Source: Plantago elongata
Lineage: Eukaryota > Streptophyta > Magnoliopsida > Lamiales > Plantaginaceae
Direction of reading: 5' to 3'
Length of the DNA: 64,000 nt
NCBI GenBank assembly: GCA_036897095.1
Contig: JAYMSP010000177.1
Location: 1 to 64,000, forward strand
Shown: positions 32,533 through 45,627 of the stretch, piece by piece
How the letters are laid out: the number at the start of each line of letters is the position of its first letter
How positions within the stretch are numbered: position 1 is the first letter of the stretch
Position numbers and translations under genes: made by a program
Notes under the pieces: model-generated
The model's database searches: none
Seen by the model: only the letters and a program-made list of their open reading frames with translations
What the model was told of the DNA's origin: nothing

Positions 32533-33710
32533 TATAATAGTCGTTCTCTTCGAAAATACATGGCTAAGTAAGTTATTTATAAGAAACTTAGCAATCCATT
32601 CCAGTTGAGTGAAGTTAGGGCATGAGCAAGATTCTATAGAGGCAATGCAACAATTGAGTTTGGAGAAAAATCCCGATTCAATAAACTAAATCATAAATAT
32701 TCATTAAAATCTACGTTAGAATTTAGACTTGTCATGTCATTATTAATATTTGTTATCTCATCCCCTCGACAAATCACTACTTCCAGTTTCTCCACTATTC
32801 TTAATATTCATATATCTTAGTTAATTTCATCTCACGAAAAGTAAGAAAGATGAGTTATTGTGTGTAACTGATAAACTGAATATGAGTTATTAAAGTTTTG
32901 TCTTGAAAAAACTAATAATATTATCTTGGAAAGGGAAAAGTTATTAATTTGTCCACTCATTCAAAACTTCTCTTGACAAATTCATCCCTCCAATAAAGTG
33001 TTGGAACTTGCATATATCATTTAACCAAAATAGCAACTGAATGCCATACCAAAATGTTTTAACATAGGTCAACTGGATCGAAATTGCAATCGAGAGCAAA
33101 AATGAAGTGTGAGTACGAGAGCCGTTAAAATGTAAGAAATTAAGAAAGTGTGAGCGCCTCAGAGCGCATGTTATTAATTAAATAAAAATATATTTATTTA
33201 TAAAATTAGTAATATTCTTCATGAATAATTATCATTATCAATTATATAATATATCTTGATAAACAATGAAAAATATTGAAAGTGGTATAAAATGTAAATG
33301 GTATAAAATGTAATTGCATAACTTGTTTTATTAGATTAATAGAAGTTAGAGTATCTCGCATTTAGTTCATCTTAATTCACAGTTTATAATGAAATGATGC
33401 ATTACAATGTTTTAGTTCACACATTTGTGTATTTAATTTGAAATTTTATGTTTTTTGTAATTTACGGTGTAAGAATTTTTAGAGCGGCTTTCACTTTTGT
33501 AAAATGAGCTCTAAGAAATCTTTGAGCGAGTTCTAAGGAGTTATGAGTTTTCGAAACGCAAGTACAAATTATGAGCGTACGTAAGATTTTAAGAGCGAGT
33601 TTTCGGCTGATCTAGGTTACCACCAATGTTAAAAGTAGGAGCCCCTATTACATCATGGGCCAAGAACCATCAGAAAATCATACATGGTAGTAAATTTTAA
33701 AATTTATTCA

Positions 33711-33907
33711 TACTTCTTTGTTCCACTATAATAGAAATAATTTTTTATTTTCAACGTTCCACTAAAATAAAATTAATTTTCATTATATAAATAATGTACA
33801 ATACAATTCATTTTTAATTATATATTATTGAGTCTGCATGTAATTTTACATATCAAATTCATTCTTAATCAGCGTATTTAAAAATAAGAAAAATGGAAAG
33901 GGTGAGT
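33711..33907. mobile_element. Degenerate Stowaway-type MITE
   Basis: Left end TACTTCTTTGTTCCACTATA; right end, reverse complemented, TACTCACCCTTTCCATTTTT. The pairing is imperfect and the interior is AT-rich. Confidence 0.4.
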
Positions 33908-34739
33908 ATTTGTCTCTAGATTCTCTTACTGACGCACCAAAATTAATGTAAACGTGGACCCCCCCAATTTACTCACATTCTGGTGCCTACTTTCTCTCTC
34001 CACCAACCATAACTATTCACCGTCAGATGAAACCGAATCTTCAAACCGCAGCCGTCGCTTTATTGAAATTCCGCATATACCCTTAACCCGGTTGACCATC
34101 CACGTGAATTTCAACGAACTTTTGGTATTAACCATGCCTTTTTTCCCGTATTTTTGAAGAAAAAGCACAAAAAGCAAACTACAATTTCCACATAATTCTA
34201 AATATTTAAGTATATTTGGTGTGACCCGATCATTTAATATGAAATTATCGAAAAATGAATACCACACCACATCAGTAAATCATGTGACTGGGCCTTTTCA
34301 CCATATCCATTAAAAGCATGAATTTTACATCTATTTGGTGAAAATTAGTTTTATCCATATCTAACAACTACTAAAACAAATGATACTGAAAATTATTTTT
34401 AAAATATATTGTTAAAATAATATCAACTTCGTTACTATTCTTTTATACATAGTCAAATACACTACCCCGTCATGCTTTTTAATTACATTAAAAAGTAGAA
34501 TGAAAGAAATTACAGAAATTACAAAAAACAAAAGTCAATATTTACATCTCTAGCTAGTACGGTACTTACCCTCACTGTAGATTTGATTGAGTTAATTTAC
34601 TGTCTTTTTCAACCCCTTTTTTACTAGTCGAATTTACACTTGCTCAGTCTCGTGTCACACTCACTTTTGCTATTTATTCACTAGCTAGCTGTAAGCAATC
34701 TTTACTATTTATTTATAGTACACTTCTCTTCCCTGCTAA

Positions 34740-36932
34740 AATCTTGGCCACTCTGATAATTCTCGCCGTTTCCATTTTCAGTCAGTGAGCAAGAAAGAAT
34801 CCATCATTTCCTTTTCTCATTCTTCAGTTTTTGCACCATCAAAGGGGTTTCAGTTTTTCTCTTTTCTTTTTTCTCAAATTCATTTCCTCATTTTCTGCAG
34901 GTTGTTGTTTTCGATGCTCGGGTTCTGCTGAGGAATCGAGCGAACTGATTTCTTTGCTCAATTTGGTAATTTGGTTTCTGCTTTTCAAATGTCTCCTTTT
35001 GTTTAGCCAACTTTGCTCTGTTTCTTGTTTGTGTTTGTATGTGTGTATGTGTACTTGTGTTGTATTGTATTCCACTTTTGACTTCATTTTTGTTTCGTTT
35101 TGTAAAGTGGTTTTGGAAAATCAGACACTAATTTTGAAGAATCTCAGTGATCAGGCATATAGATTGTTTCTTTCTTTCTTTTGGTTTCCACCTATACGAC
35201 TAATCCAGCAGAGCATGGTCGGACCATTTTTAGTGTGCGGCTCGGTTTTTACACATAGTTGATTCATATGAAAAACATAAAACATGGAGCATTTGTGTTA
35301 ATGTGATGAGTCATGTGTTTTTTTGTATTGATTTATACATGTTTTCTAGATTGAGGTGTATTTTGTGCTTTTTGTGTGACTTTCCTGTCCTGAGAAATGG
35401 TTAAACTCTGAGTTATAAACATGGATGTAGGGTTATAGGGTTCAATATCCCGAATTGAGTTAGTTGTGTTTAGTTAATTGGCATATCATCGAGTGGATTG
35501 ATATAATGCAACATAGATTTTTCGGATAGAAAAGAAAAAAGATTCGATTTCTTACTACGTATGATCAATTACAAGCATTGACATACATTTATAATTTTCG
35601 GTCCTGATTCTGATCATTTTGATTGCTGTAGCCTGCATTGCATTACAGCGGTTTTTTGAATGTTAAATGATGAGATTTTTTATAGTAATTGGCCTGATTT
35701 TGTAGCATGATCTTTGGCTTCATTCTAGACTGTACTTGACTATTTGCAGATTCATATAAATGAGTTCAGTAATCATATCTTTGTTGGCATATTGTCTACA
35801 TTTCCACATGTAGCAAAATATTTGTTTTTAAGATTGTACATTAATGATGTAAGTCTGTAACTGTTAATTTCATCATGTACCATAGCTTTGTTTGGTCATA
35901 ACGATATTCGTCTAGGATTGCATCACATAATTCTTGCCTCTGCTGATGAGATGATTGAATGGTCACAGTGCAAGGACCATGAAGCATCTACTCAAAAACT
36001 TTTAAACCCTTGTTCAAATTTTTTATTGTCGTCAACGGTGTCACCAAAAACTTGACACAGTGTTTAAAGGAGCGAACGTTTGAATTGGTGTACCGTCTTT
36101 GTGAGGGAAATAATAATACAACTGTCAGGACAAGATAATTTCGTTATCTTATAAGTGATCGAAAAGATCCTGTTGACTATCAAATTGTGTGCATTTCCTT
36201 ATGTTAACAACAGTTTTCTGCTGTGGTTCCCATTAATGATATCGTTTGTACTGATTCATTGAATCAGAGTAACCTTGTTATTTTTCTTTCAACGTGGCCA
36301 ATATATGAAAAGGAAATTGATTTCCTTATTTCAAATTCCAGTTAGCATAATACAGATACGTAATTGTTGCGCTTGTTCTGAACATATCTCTGGCCACATT
36401 CTCATGTTGTTTAAAGTGCAACTCACATGACTTTTAACTCTGTTGAATCGATTTTTAAATGACTCCTGACATGCATTCAAATTCTTTGATTTCTGAAATA
36501 ATTTCAATTAAAATCTAGCAGCAATTGTATTGATTGTTAGCTCGTCCACCGGTTTCAATATCTTGACTGTTATGGAAATTGATGACGATGTTATGATTTA
36601 ATCTTGAGATCCTCTAACTGGTGAAACTGATTGTACGTAGTTCAGTATCATCTCATTCATTTCTATATTCGTTAAATTTCTCCAGTCACATAATATGAAT
36701 ACTCATGCAGTATTTGTGTGGAGCATTAGGCCAATCATGCTAGACCCAATCTCAAAATGATTTAGTATAGGAACTTTGTTCAGTGTATTCCTTCTGTATT
36801 ATGTGTGCCATTTCCTGTTCTAGTAAATTAAGTATAGCACTATAGTTTCCTAATTCACTCTTTGGCAGCAGAAGGTGTATGACTCCATTGTAATTTGATT
36901 TTCTGTTAAAAAAGGCTTCTCACTGAGGAACA
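34740..36932 (+). other. CLASSY 5' leader with a large leader intron
   Basis: A pyrimidine-rich leader exon seems to start near 34740 and to end before GTAATTTGG near 34966. The next piece probably starts after GGCAGCAG near 36871 and runs into the ATG at 36933. The intervening 1.9 kb shows only intron-like T-rich sequence. This is inferred from splice signals alone. Confidence 0.4.
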
Positions 36933-39900
36933 ATGAAGAAGAGGCAGTTACATCAAAATAACCATTTGTTTGATGCACATCGTAAGTATCAACCCTTGGC
37001 ATACTTTTTGCATAAACATCCGAGTACTTACAAGTCTCATTTTACCTATATGAAGCGTTTGAGGCATTTTGGCACAACACGTGGCAACCTGTGGAGCGCT
37101 TAAGAATTTTTGGCGGTTCCATCTCTACGGACATTGTTGTTAATGACGGAGAGATAACTGAGGAAGATATTCCGATGCCGCATCTTCGTGTTAAGTCAAG
37201 AAAGGCAACCATGTCAGACTGCACATCCTTCTTAAGACCAGGAATTGATATATGTGCACTAACAACCACTCAAAACTCTGAAGATACAGATGGTGATAAC
37301 ATAGCTCAGCCGGTAAGTCCGTACTCCGTAGTTAGGAGCTCTTGATCGTTCATTATCCATCATAATCTGATGCATTTTAAACTTATTGTTTGTTATCTGA
37401 TATTCTTGGTGTAGGTCTGGATTGATGGTAAAATAAGATCTATTGAGAAAAATCCTCATGATGGTGCATGTAATTGCAAATTCTACGTCAGCTTCTACAT
37501 TGATCAAGGCCCTGATCTTGTATTTTGCAGTAAAAAGATTAGCAAAGAGACGAGCATGCTAAGCATTGATGAAATTTCTGTTCTTCAAAGGCTCGAACTT
37601 AAACCTTGTGAAAGTGAGTATTACCGTTGGACCGTCTCTGAAGACTGTTTTTCAATACAAAAGTTCAAGCTTTTTACTGGGAAGTTCTCTTCTGATCTTA
37701 CGTGGTTGCTCGTTGCGTCTGTTCGTAAAAACACGGCCTTCAACGTGAGATCCATCAACAACCATATAGTTTATGAGATTGCGGAAATTAAGAAGGAAAG
37801 AGGTCAAGAAGAAATTCCAAGTATTCAGTCATACGCCGTAAATTTCAAGGTGGAGAAAGGCCTTTCAACTCCTGTAACCTTGGAATTTGAAGTTTATAAA
37901 CTTGAACAAAGTCCTGACAGAAATGAAGCAGAAAATACCTTGTCTTTGTATGATTTCATTGAATTGCGGAGGTCAAAGCGTAGAATTTTAAAGCCCGAAC
38001 GTTACCTTGGTTGTGATAAGCTTCCAGATTATGAGATAGAGATGTCTCGATTAGGTGAAAGCAAGAGGCATATATGGTACTGTGATGAAACATCCTCGGA
38101 AGATGACGACCCTGATGACTTGTCACTTTCAGTTCAAGCTAGTAATAAGCTGAAAAACCCCCTCAAGGTTTATCAAAGAAGGTTGAAAAGCAATTTTGAG
38201 TCGTGCAAAAGGCAAAGTGGAAGCAAAAAATCGGTTTCGTTCAACATTCCTCGTGAAAAATCTGATGAAGGTTCTCAAGAAAATGAGGTTCAGGCTAATG
38301 GATCTAATGGAGCGGATCCGTTTGAGAATTTCAGATTTCCACATGAGGAGACGAAAGACGTTGGAGAAATGGTTACAAAGTATTTCCATATGAATAATTC
38401 TTCGTCAAATTCACAGAAAAGGAAAGATTTCGATTTCATGGAAATTGACTATGGAGGTGGCAGTAGCAGCCGGGCGCGAAAAGGTTTCCGTCGCAAATAC
38501 ACAAGGAAACATAGCCACTCGGATAGTCTTAACCATGACTGCGTTTACGTGAGGGAGAGCATTTACGATGTTAGAAGTTTCCGGAAGGGATCTGTCAGCG
38601 CACAGTTATGCAGGGAACTGATTCGAAAATGCATGGACAATATAGATGCCACCTTAAAGAACGAACCCGTGCAGCCTCCTATTGTTGATCAATGGAAAGA
38701 GCACCAGTCTTCGAAATTTTCAGATAAAAAAGACGAAGAAGAGAAGAAACCTGAGACAAATTCCAATGAAGAGGAAGAGTTATCGGAAATCCAAATGTTG
38801 TGGAAGGAGATGGAAGTTGCTATGGCATCATGGTATCTGTTCGATGAGAATGAGGAGGTAAATTCATGTTATTATTTCTATGCTAACATAAATAGAGTTG
38901 TTGTGTGCTTTAAAGGAAAAATTCAAGTCCTTTTTTGAATATTTTACAGGAAGTTCATCATAAGTCTACTTCCAGCACAACCCAAACTGACAAGCCGACG
39001 GAAGAAGACATCTGCGAACATGATTTCATGATTGATGAACAAGTTGGATCTGTTTGCCAGAAATGTGGATTTGTGGGATCTCATATAAAGGATATCCTGC
39101 CAGAATTTGTAAGTCATTTATATGGCCATCTATAATAGCTGTATGCTTTTGGACATACTTTGCGTGTTTGCGATACAGTTGCGATCTATATTAGTGGATT
39201 AGTTTGAGATGGAGTGGGATCCGTATATTAGTTTTAATTCACATTTACGATGCACACGTATTTGTTAACTCGCTTTCCACTATATGCGCATGTATTGCAC
39301 ATTAAAGTTTCCTTCTTATGATTCATGAAGGCACCATCAGTTCAAGTTGCTTCAACTAAGGAGTATAGAACTGAAGAAGATTCAGAATATATCAAGAGCG
39401 AACGCAAAGACTTTGACGAGTTCAAAATTCCTGCACCCACAGACGCTCCTCCAGCTGAGGTGGAAGGCGAAAACAACGTGTGGTCGTTGATACCTGAACT
39501 CGGTGAAAAATTACGACCCCACCAGAGGAAAGCATTTGAATTTCTATGGCGAAACATTGCAGGATCTTTGAGGCCATCGAGGATGGAAAAGAAGAAAAAG
39601 AAAAGGGGGGGCTGTGTCATTTCTCATACCCCAGGTGCTGGTAAAACTCTGCTCATCATCGCATTTCTTGTGAGCTACCTGAAATTATTCCCTGGATCAA
39701 GGCCACTAGTCCTCGCACCAAAAACGACACTGTACACATGGTACAAGGAGATAATCAAGTGGAAGGTACCGATCCCTGTTTACCAAATCCACGGTGGTCA
39801 GACTTACAAAGGCGAGGTGTTGAAACAGAAGGCAAAGTTAGCCCCTGGTCTTCCGCGTAACCAAGATGTCATGCATGTTCTTGACTGCTTAGAAAAAATG

Positions 39901-41710
39901 CAAAAGTGGCTTTCACACCCGAGCATCCTGCTCATGGGGTACACGTCTTTCTTAACATTAACTCGGGAAGACTCACATTATGCTCATAGAAAGTACATGG
40001 CTCAGTTATTGAAACAGTGTCCTGGAATTTTGATACTTGATGAAGGGCATAATCCGAGGAGTACAAAGTCGAGACTACGCAAAGGTCTGATGAAGGTTGA
40101 TACAAGGCTAAGGGTTTTGCTTTCTGGCACATTGTTCCAGAACAATTTCGGTGAATATTTCAACACACTTTGCTTGGCAAGGCCAAGTTTTGTTGATGAA
40201 GTTTTGAAGGTTCTTGATCCAAAGTATAAGAAAAGAAACAGAGAGAGACAGACACAATATTCTCTGGAGAATCGCGGAAGAAAGCTTCTAATTGACAAAA
40301 TCTCAAAGAAAATTGACTCAAACAAGGGGGGAGAACGTGAGCAAGCTCTGAAAACACTGAAGAAGCTCACTTCTAAGTTCATAGACGTGTACGAAGGAGG
40401 AAGCTCGGACCAACTCCCCGGCTTGCAATGCTATACATTGATGATGAAATCCACGACTCTTCAACAAGAGATTCTGACCCAGCTTCAGAATCAAAGGCCG
40501 GTGTACAAGGGATTCCCGTTGGAGTTGGAGTTGTTGATAACTCTCGGGGCTATCCACCCTTGGTTGATCCGAACAACAGCCTGCTCCGGTCAGTACTTTT
40601 CGCCGGAGGAGTTGGAGGATCTTGAGAAATTCAAGTTTGACTTAAAGGTTGGTTCAAAGGTGCGGTTTGTCATGAATCTTATTCCGCGCTGTCTTCTTAG
40701 AAAGGAAAAAGTGCTGATATTTTGCCATAACATTGCACCAATCAATCTGTTTCTACAAATATTTGAGAGATTCTATGGTTGGCGCAAGGGTCGAGAGGTC
40801 CTTGTTCTTCAAGGAGATATTGAGCTTTTTGAACGAGGACGTGTGATGGATAAGTTTGAGGAGGCAGGACCCTCTAAAGTTATGCTCGCCTCTATCACTG
40901 CTTGTGCTGAAGGTATTTTAACATTGCCCTGAAATCATTTGATTATTATACTTAAAATTGCTAATTTTCAATGCTAAATATTTCAAGATGAGAACTGTTG
41001 GTTTTATGAACTAAACTGGATTAGGAAAAGACAAGTAAATGGTAACGTGCTCTAAGATCTCCCCGTTGCCCTTCCAGTGATCATCAGTAGCTGAATTATC
41101 AGTTTCTTAATAACTTACTGTAGTATTTTGACATCTCTACTAGCTAGTAGCTAACCATAAGCTTGATTGGTGCATCATATTTTGACATCTCTAAAAACTT
41201 TATATTTTGAAGTAAATGTTAATGTCGCCTCACTGACCAAGAATTGGCCTTCCAGTAATTATCGCTTTCTTAAAACTTCATATGTTGGCATCTCTAATAG
41301 GAATAAGCTTGACTGCTGCATCGCGAGTAATATTGCTGGATTCGGAGTGGAACCCGTCCAAGAGCAAGCAAGCTATTGCACGAGCATTTCGCCCAGGTCA
41401 GAACAAGGTGGTCTACGTTTACCAGCTCCTGGCCACGGGCACATTAGAGGAAGAGAAGCACAGCAGGACTACTTGGAAGGAGTGGGTTTCAGATATGATT
41501 TTCAGCGACGAGCATGTTGAGGATCCGTCTCACTGGCAAGCCCCGAAGATAGAAGACGAGCTGCTAAGGGAGATTGTGGAGGAGGACCGTGCTGCACTGT
41601 TCCATCGTATCATGAAGAACGAGAAAGCCTCAAACGTGATCCGGAAAGGTGATCTCAAGAAGATGTTACAGGAGCCGGAACCTGAGCCTGAAACTGAGAC
41701 TGCAGTTTAA
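36933..41710 (+). CDS. CLSY1: CLASSY1/2-type SNF2 chromatin protein, six exons
   Basis: Nuclear SNF2-family protein of RNA-directed DNA methylation. CLASSY proteins bring RNA polymerase IV to chromatin (CLSY1/2 with SHH1) so that 24-nt siRNAs can be made. Coding exons: 36933-36981, 37035-37312, 37415-38857, 38950-39108, 39331-40912, 41301-41710; all GT-AG, phases agree, 1,306 residues, near the roughly 1,260 of Arabidopsis CLSY1. The N terminus matches CLSY1/2 (PVERLRIFGG, LRVKSRKATMSDCTSFLRPG), which separates it from CLSY3/4. An acidic, basic and Ser-rich middle follows. A Cys cluster (C612, C626, C629) precedes the helicase core. Walker A GAGKT is near 745, motif II DEGH near 880, motif III SGTLFQNN follows, and motif VI is IARAFRPGQ near 1196-1204. 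The core looks intact. The tail is Glu/Pro-rich (PEPEPEPET). Confidence 0.92.
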
Positions 41711-42420
41711 CTCCAATTGACTGGAGTGTAAATATCTGTTTCACTTAATGTTGTCTGTTTTTCTTTATGAACTCTGTGAATCTGCTAGGAATCATGTAAT
41801 AATTTGAAAGTAGAAAACTAAAACCCAAGATGTGATGATCCATTGTGACATTTTTATTTTTTTTTCATTTTTTTCGTTTACTTGAATAAAAATCACATTT
41901 TTTGGGGCATATCCTTTGCATAAGTATAATTCTTGCATCATGCATCATGCTGCGTACATCATCCCATGAATTATCAAACATCTAGCTAGTTCAATTTTGT
42001 ATGTATATTCTAACTAATCTGTATTTATCTCAAGTTGATAGATCATGACTTATTCTAGAACCAAAAATTTCTTCATTCATGCACTAGATATGATGTCTTT
42101 GAATAAAATCAAATGGTTTGATATAATTACTATAAATTAACAAGTGAAGACAAAGTTTGGTCGTAGCTAAAAAAATGTCATGTCGATATAGTATATTGAT
42201 AAGCATATAAATATGAGTTTTAAATATGGTATGGCGCTTTATTTGTCCTGGAATAGATACATGTTTAGAAATGTAGTAGTTGAGAAAGAATCCTTAATGT
42301 AGGCCTCTTACATGGAAAAAGTCTATATTTTCTAATCTATTCAACTTGACCAATTGCAGTTAACTGGCCGAACTTGGCTTCTACTATCAGTGGATAGATA
42401 TACTGTACGCTGCTTGACCT

Positions 42421-42575
42421 GGGACAGATTGGTATAAAATTTAAATGGGTATTTAAATATATTTTAATAAAATTATATTTAAAATAGAATTGAAATGGAG
42501 TATTTAAAGTATATTTTAGCCAAATCAATGTTCATTGAACCAAATTGAGCGATTTAAATGCTATGACAATGATTG
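42421..42575. repeat. Unclassified dispersed repeat, copy 2 (subtype A)
   Basis: Shares GAATTGAAATGG, GTATTTAAAGTATATTTTAG, the CAAATTGAGC block and ATTTAAATGCTATGACAAT with 17189-17348. The left end GATTGGTATAAAATTTAAAT matches the family. Confidence 0.55.
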
Positions 42576-43187
42576 CAAATGATTAATCTAAGAGATCTGG
42601 TGAATAATATAAGTATGTATCTAATCAGTTACTAAACACCGTTTGAGATGTAATTTGAATTGGCAAAAATTTACCTTATTTATTATATATGGAGCGGACA
42701 TTTTCCCATTCTTATATATAAAAAAATTCAATTTCAATTTAAAAATGCTACTCAAATTCTATCTCAATCAATATAAATTTTTCTCATTTAAATTTTACCT
42801 TAAAAAGAGACTTTCCGACTTAGCATTAGCACTGGTTAGGTTTTGCTTGATTATTGTTCCCTCTAAATGCTTTTACTTTAAATGATCTTTTTCTATATTC
42901 TTTCCCCGTTGAGATAGTTGCTATGTTCCTTTGTCTTATAAAATTGCTACTTTTTTATTCAACTTGTGCATGGTCACCATTTTATCGAGCAGCTAACAAA
43001 GTTGATAATGAAGTTAGAATTACGTGAATTAAATCATTAATTTATTCTAAGAACCTAATCCTTGTACGGTAAAAACGACTAATATTTTATTGAATTTCCA
43101 ATACTCCATCTCACATTTTAACCCGTGACTGGCGGGTGGATTTGACTCACTTTAGGCTTAGTGGTTTTTATGGAGTGGACAATTTCC

Positions 43188-43415
43188 TATTCCTTCCATT
43201 CCGTTAGTAATAAAATAATTTAATTTTGAATAGTTTATAAAAAAATATGTAATATATGATTAAGAATGTATTTGAAATATAAAAATACATGTGGATCTAA
43301 TGTGTGGTAAAAATAAGTTGTATTGTGAGATTATTTTCATAAATGAAACATTATTTTACTTTTTAAAACGTGCAAACTGAAATATTGTTTCACTTCTAGC
43401 AGGACGAAAGGAGTA
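43188..43415. mobile_element. Stowaway-type MITE
   Basis: 228 bp. Left end TATTCCTTCCATTCCGTTAG; right end, reverse complemented, TACTCCTTTCGTCCTGCTAG. TA at the boundaries, AT-rich interior, no coding sequence. Confidence 0.65.
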
Positions 43416-44281
43416 TTAATTAAGAAATTCAAACATAAAATTTAGTTAAGTTTGTGTTCGAGTTAAAATTTCATTTATAGAATCCATTATTCTTTGATAC
43501 ATTAGATAATTCCATCTCCGACTTATAAGTTGCTAAATAAATTATTATACCTGTAATTTGATCAATTCCACATACATCGCATTCTAAAACCGCTATAACA
43601 TTTATCTTGACTAACAATCGATATAGCTCGATCCTCGATCAACTCAATACGCTAAAAGCACTTAATGCTAGTTAGCTAGTAGAACTAGAATGAACTTCTT
43701 ATAATCGACCAACAATGTAACCTAAGTAACTCTATAACTCCGTGACCAAAATTAAAGCATGCATAAATGTGATCAGTTATTGTAGGCAAGAACTGGTGAT
43801 CAAATTCAAGTTTGGTTTAGTGTCCCTGGTGAAGAAATTAGTACAAATGGACTAAGAAATTAATCAAGTTGGTTATAAATTGGTTCGTGGTTGACTAAAG
43901 AAACTGTAGCTAGCCTGTAAAAGCGGCTCGATCGTACTTAAATAGGACCAAGTTGATCAAAGTGGGTGGCTAGTAACACCAATTGGCCATAATACAAACA
44001 ACAACAGTCCATGGAAATTTATCCAACTCTACTGTTATCATAACCCAAATGGCCAAACACATTATAATTAAACTGCACGAGTTAAATATATCCACTGTCA
44101 TATATTAATTACAACTATATATCCTAACTAGCCCATAGCTTGATTCGTCCATATGACTTTATCGGTTCATCCAACTATATATTTCTATTTTTTTATTTGA
44201 GTTTAATATATATTCTCCATGAATGTGAATAATACGGAATAATGAAGTAATCGATGAGGAAAATATTTTAAAGTATACCGC

Positions 44282-44692
44282 AGAGTGTGACACATTCATT
44301 TTATATACTACACAATGATTATGTATTTTTTGTATACCTCACAATGATTACTTGTTCATAAGTTATAATCCGGCCATTTTTTTGCTCCGATTTGATAATT
44401 TATTACAAATGTCGGAAGTGCCTCAAGCATCGAAAGTATTTCAAGAGCTTACCACGTGTCATATTGTGATTCAATCTCGAAAATTATTTTGAAAGAAAAA
44501 TAAAAAAAAAAAAAGAAAGAGAAATTCAAAAAAAATACAAAGTCATTGTGTTGAGCGCGTGAGATATCCTATACGCGTGTAATAAATCACTGAATCGAAA
44601 AAAAAAATTACCGAAATATATTTCTAAACAAGCAATCATGATAAGATATACAATAAATACATGAAGTATATAAAATTAATATGTGTCACCCT
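44282..44692. mobile_element. Unclassified terminal-inverted-repeat element
   Basis: About 410 bp with imperfect terminal inverted repeats of about 55 bp. The left arm reads AGAGTGTGACACATTCATTT then TATATACT; the right arm, reverse complemented, reads AGGGTGACACATATTAATTT then TATATACTTCATG. The flanks TACCGC and TACCAT may hold a short target duplication but this is unclear. No transposase is present. Confidence 0.6.
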
Positions 44693-45309
44693 ACCATCTA
44701 TTTAAAAAATTTTCCCCGTAATCGATACTTCATCACGTATTATTAGTTATCATCTATCGTTCATCATCACTTCATCAATTATTAGTACTACCAACCATCT
44801 TATAAGTTAGTTTCGTGAAATATTAGAATTGTAAAGAAAAGGATCTAGTTAATAGTTCATTGATAGTTTGACAACCTTATGGATCTTTTTGAGTAATTGT
44901 CAATAAATTGATGAGATGGTTCGTAAAATTTATAATGTGAAAACATATTATATATATAACGTAGTTTATCAAATTAATGTATTATTTTATAAGCAACCAA
45001 CGAAATATTCATGTATATAACAAACATATATAGAAAATATTACCAACTAATTAAAATGTACAGTTTGATATATCATACATTCATAATTACTAGCTAGTAT
45101 AATACAGAACATAGGTAGGTATATGTGAAGTGTGTATGCATATACTATATAGAATACAAACTTGACACATAGTTAATGAGACAATATTGTATGGGCATCA
45201 TTCGAATAAATGTGATAAGATTCATTAATCATGCACATGAATGGAGGGCGGATAGGTTGGAGGGGTGTTTACGAGCATAGCTACTGAATCTTCTAATTCT
45301 GATTAAAAA

Positions 45310-45627
45310 GAGTATCTTGTATACTCTGAAGAGTCACTAGAATTTAAACTCAAGTAACTAGACATGAATAATCTAGTTTTTAATATATTAGGGGATTCGA
45401 GGGATTAAACTACTAGAATTTAATCTTAAACTTTTTGAAGTTATTTTCTCTTTTGTTTTCTACCCTTGTATATTTTGTTCACGGTGAGAGAAGTATCTAG
45501 TATGATCTAAGGAGTCCCAACTTCAACCCAAGTAACTAGATCACGATGATCTAGTTTTAAATATCTTGGGGGACTCGAGGGATTAAACCATTAAAATTTA
45601 ACCTTAAATACCTTGAGGTTGTTTTTT
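45310..45627. repeat. Imperfect tandem duplication, 178-bp offset
   Basis: Two diverged copies share, in order, AGTATCT, CAAGTAACTAGA, GATCTAGTTTT or AATCTAGTTTT, GGGGATTCGAGGGATTAAAC or GGGGACTCGAGGGATTAAAC, and AATTTAAYCTTAAA. Copy 1 is about 45310-45450 and copy 2 about 45488-45627. No coding sequence. Confidence 0.75.

Larger units (their letters stand above)
31609..34730. other. Intergenic, DREB2 to CLASSY
   Basis: Begins with the DREB2 3' UTR (perhaps to about 31950). Two Stowaway-type MITEs are listed separately. The rest is AT-rich. The frames at 31936-32315 and 33954-34270 have no recognisable domain. The right end (34560-34730) is the probable CLASSY promoter. Confidence 0.5.

Noticed and set aside
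34831-35262. Long frame in the CLASSY leader, possible upstream protein.
   Set aside because: It has no ATG at its start, is Phe/Ser/Leu-rich as expected from a T-rich intron, and crosses the inferred leader splice site.
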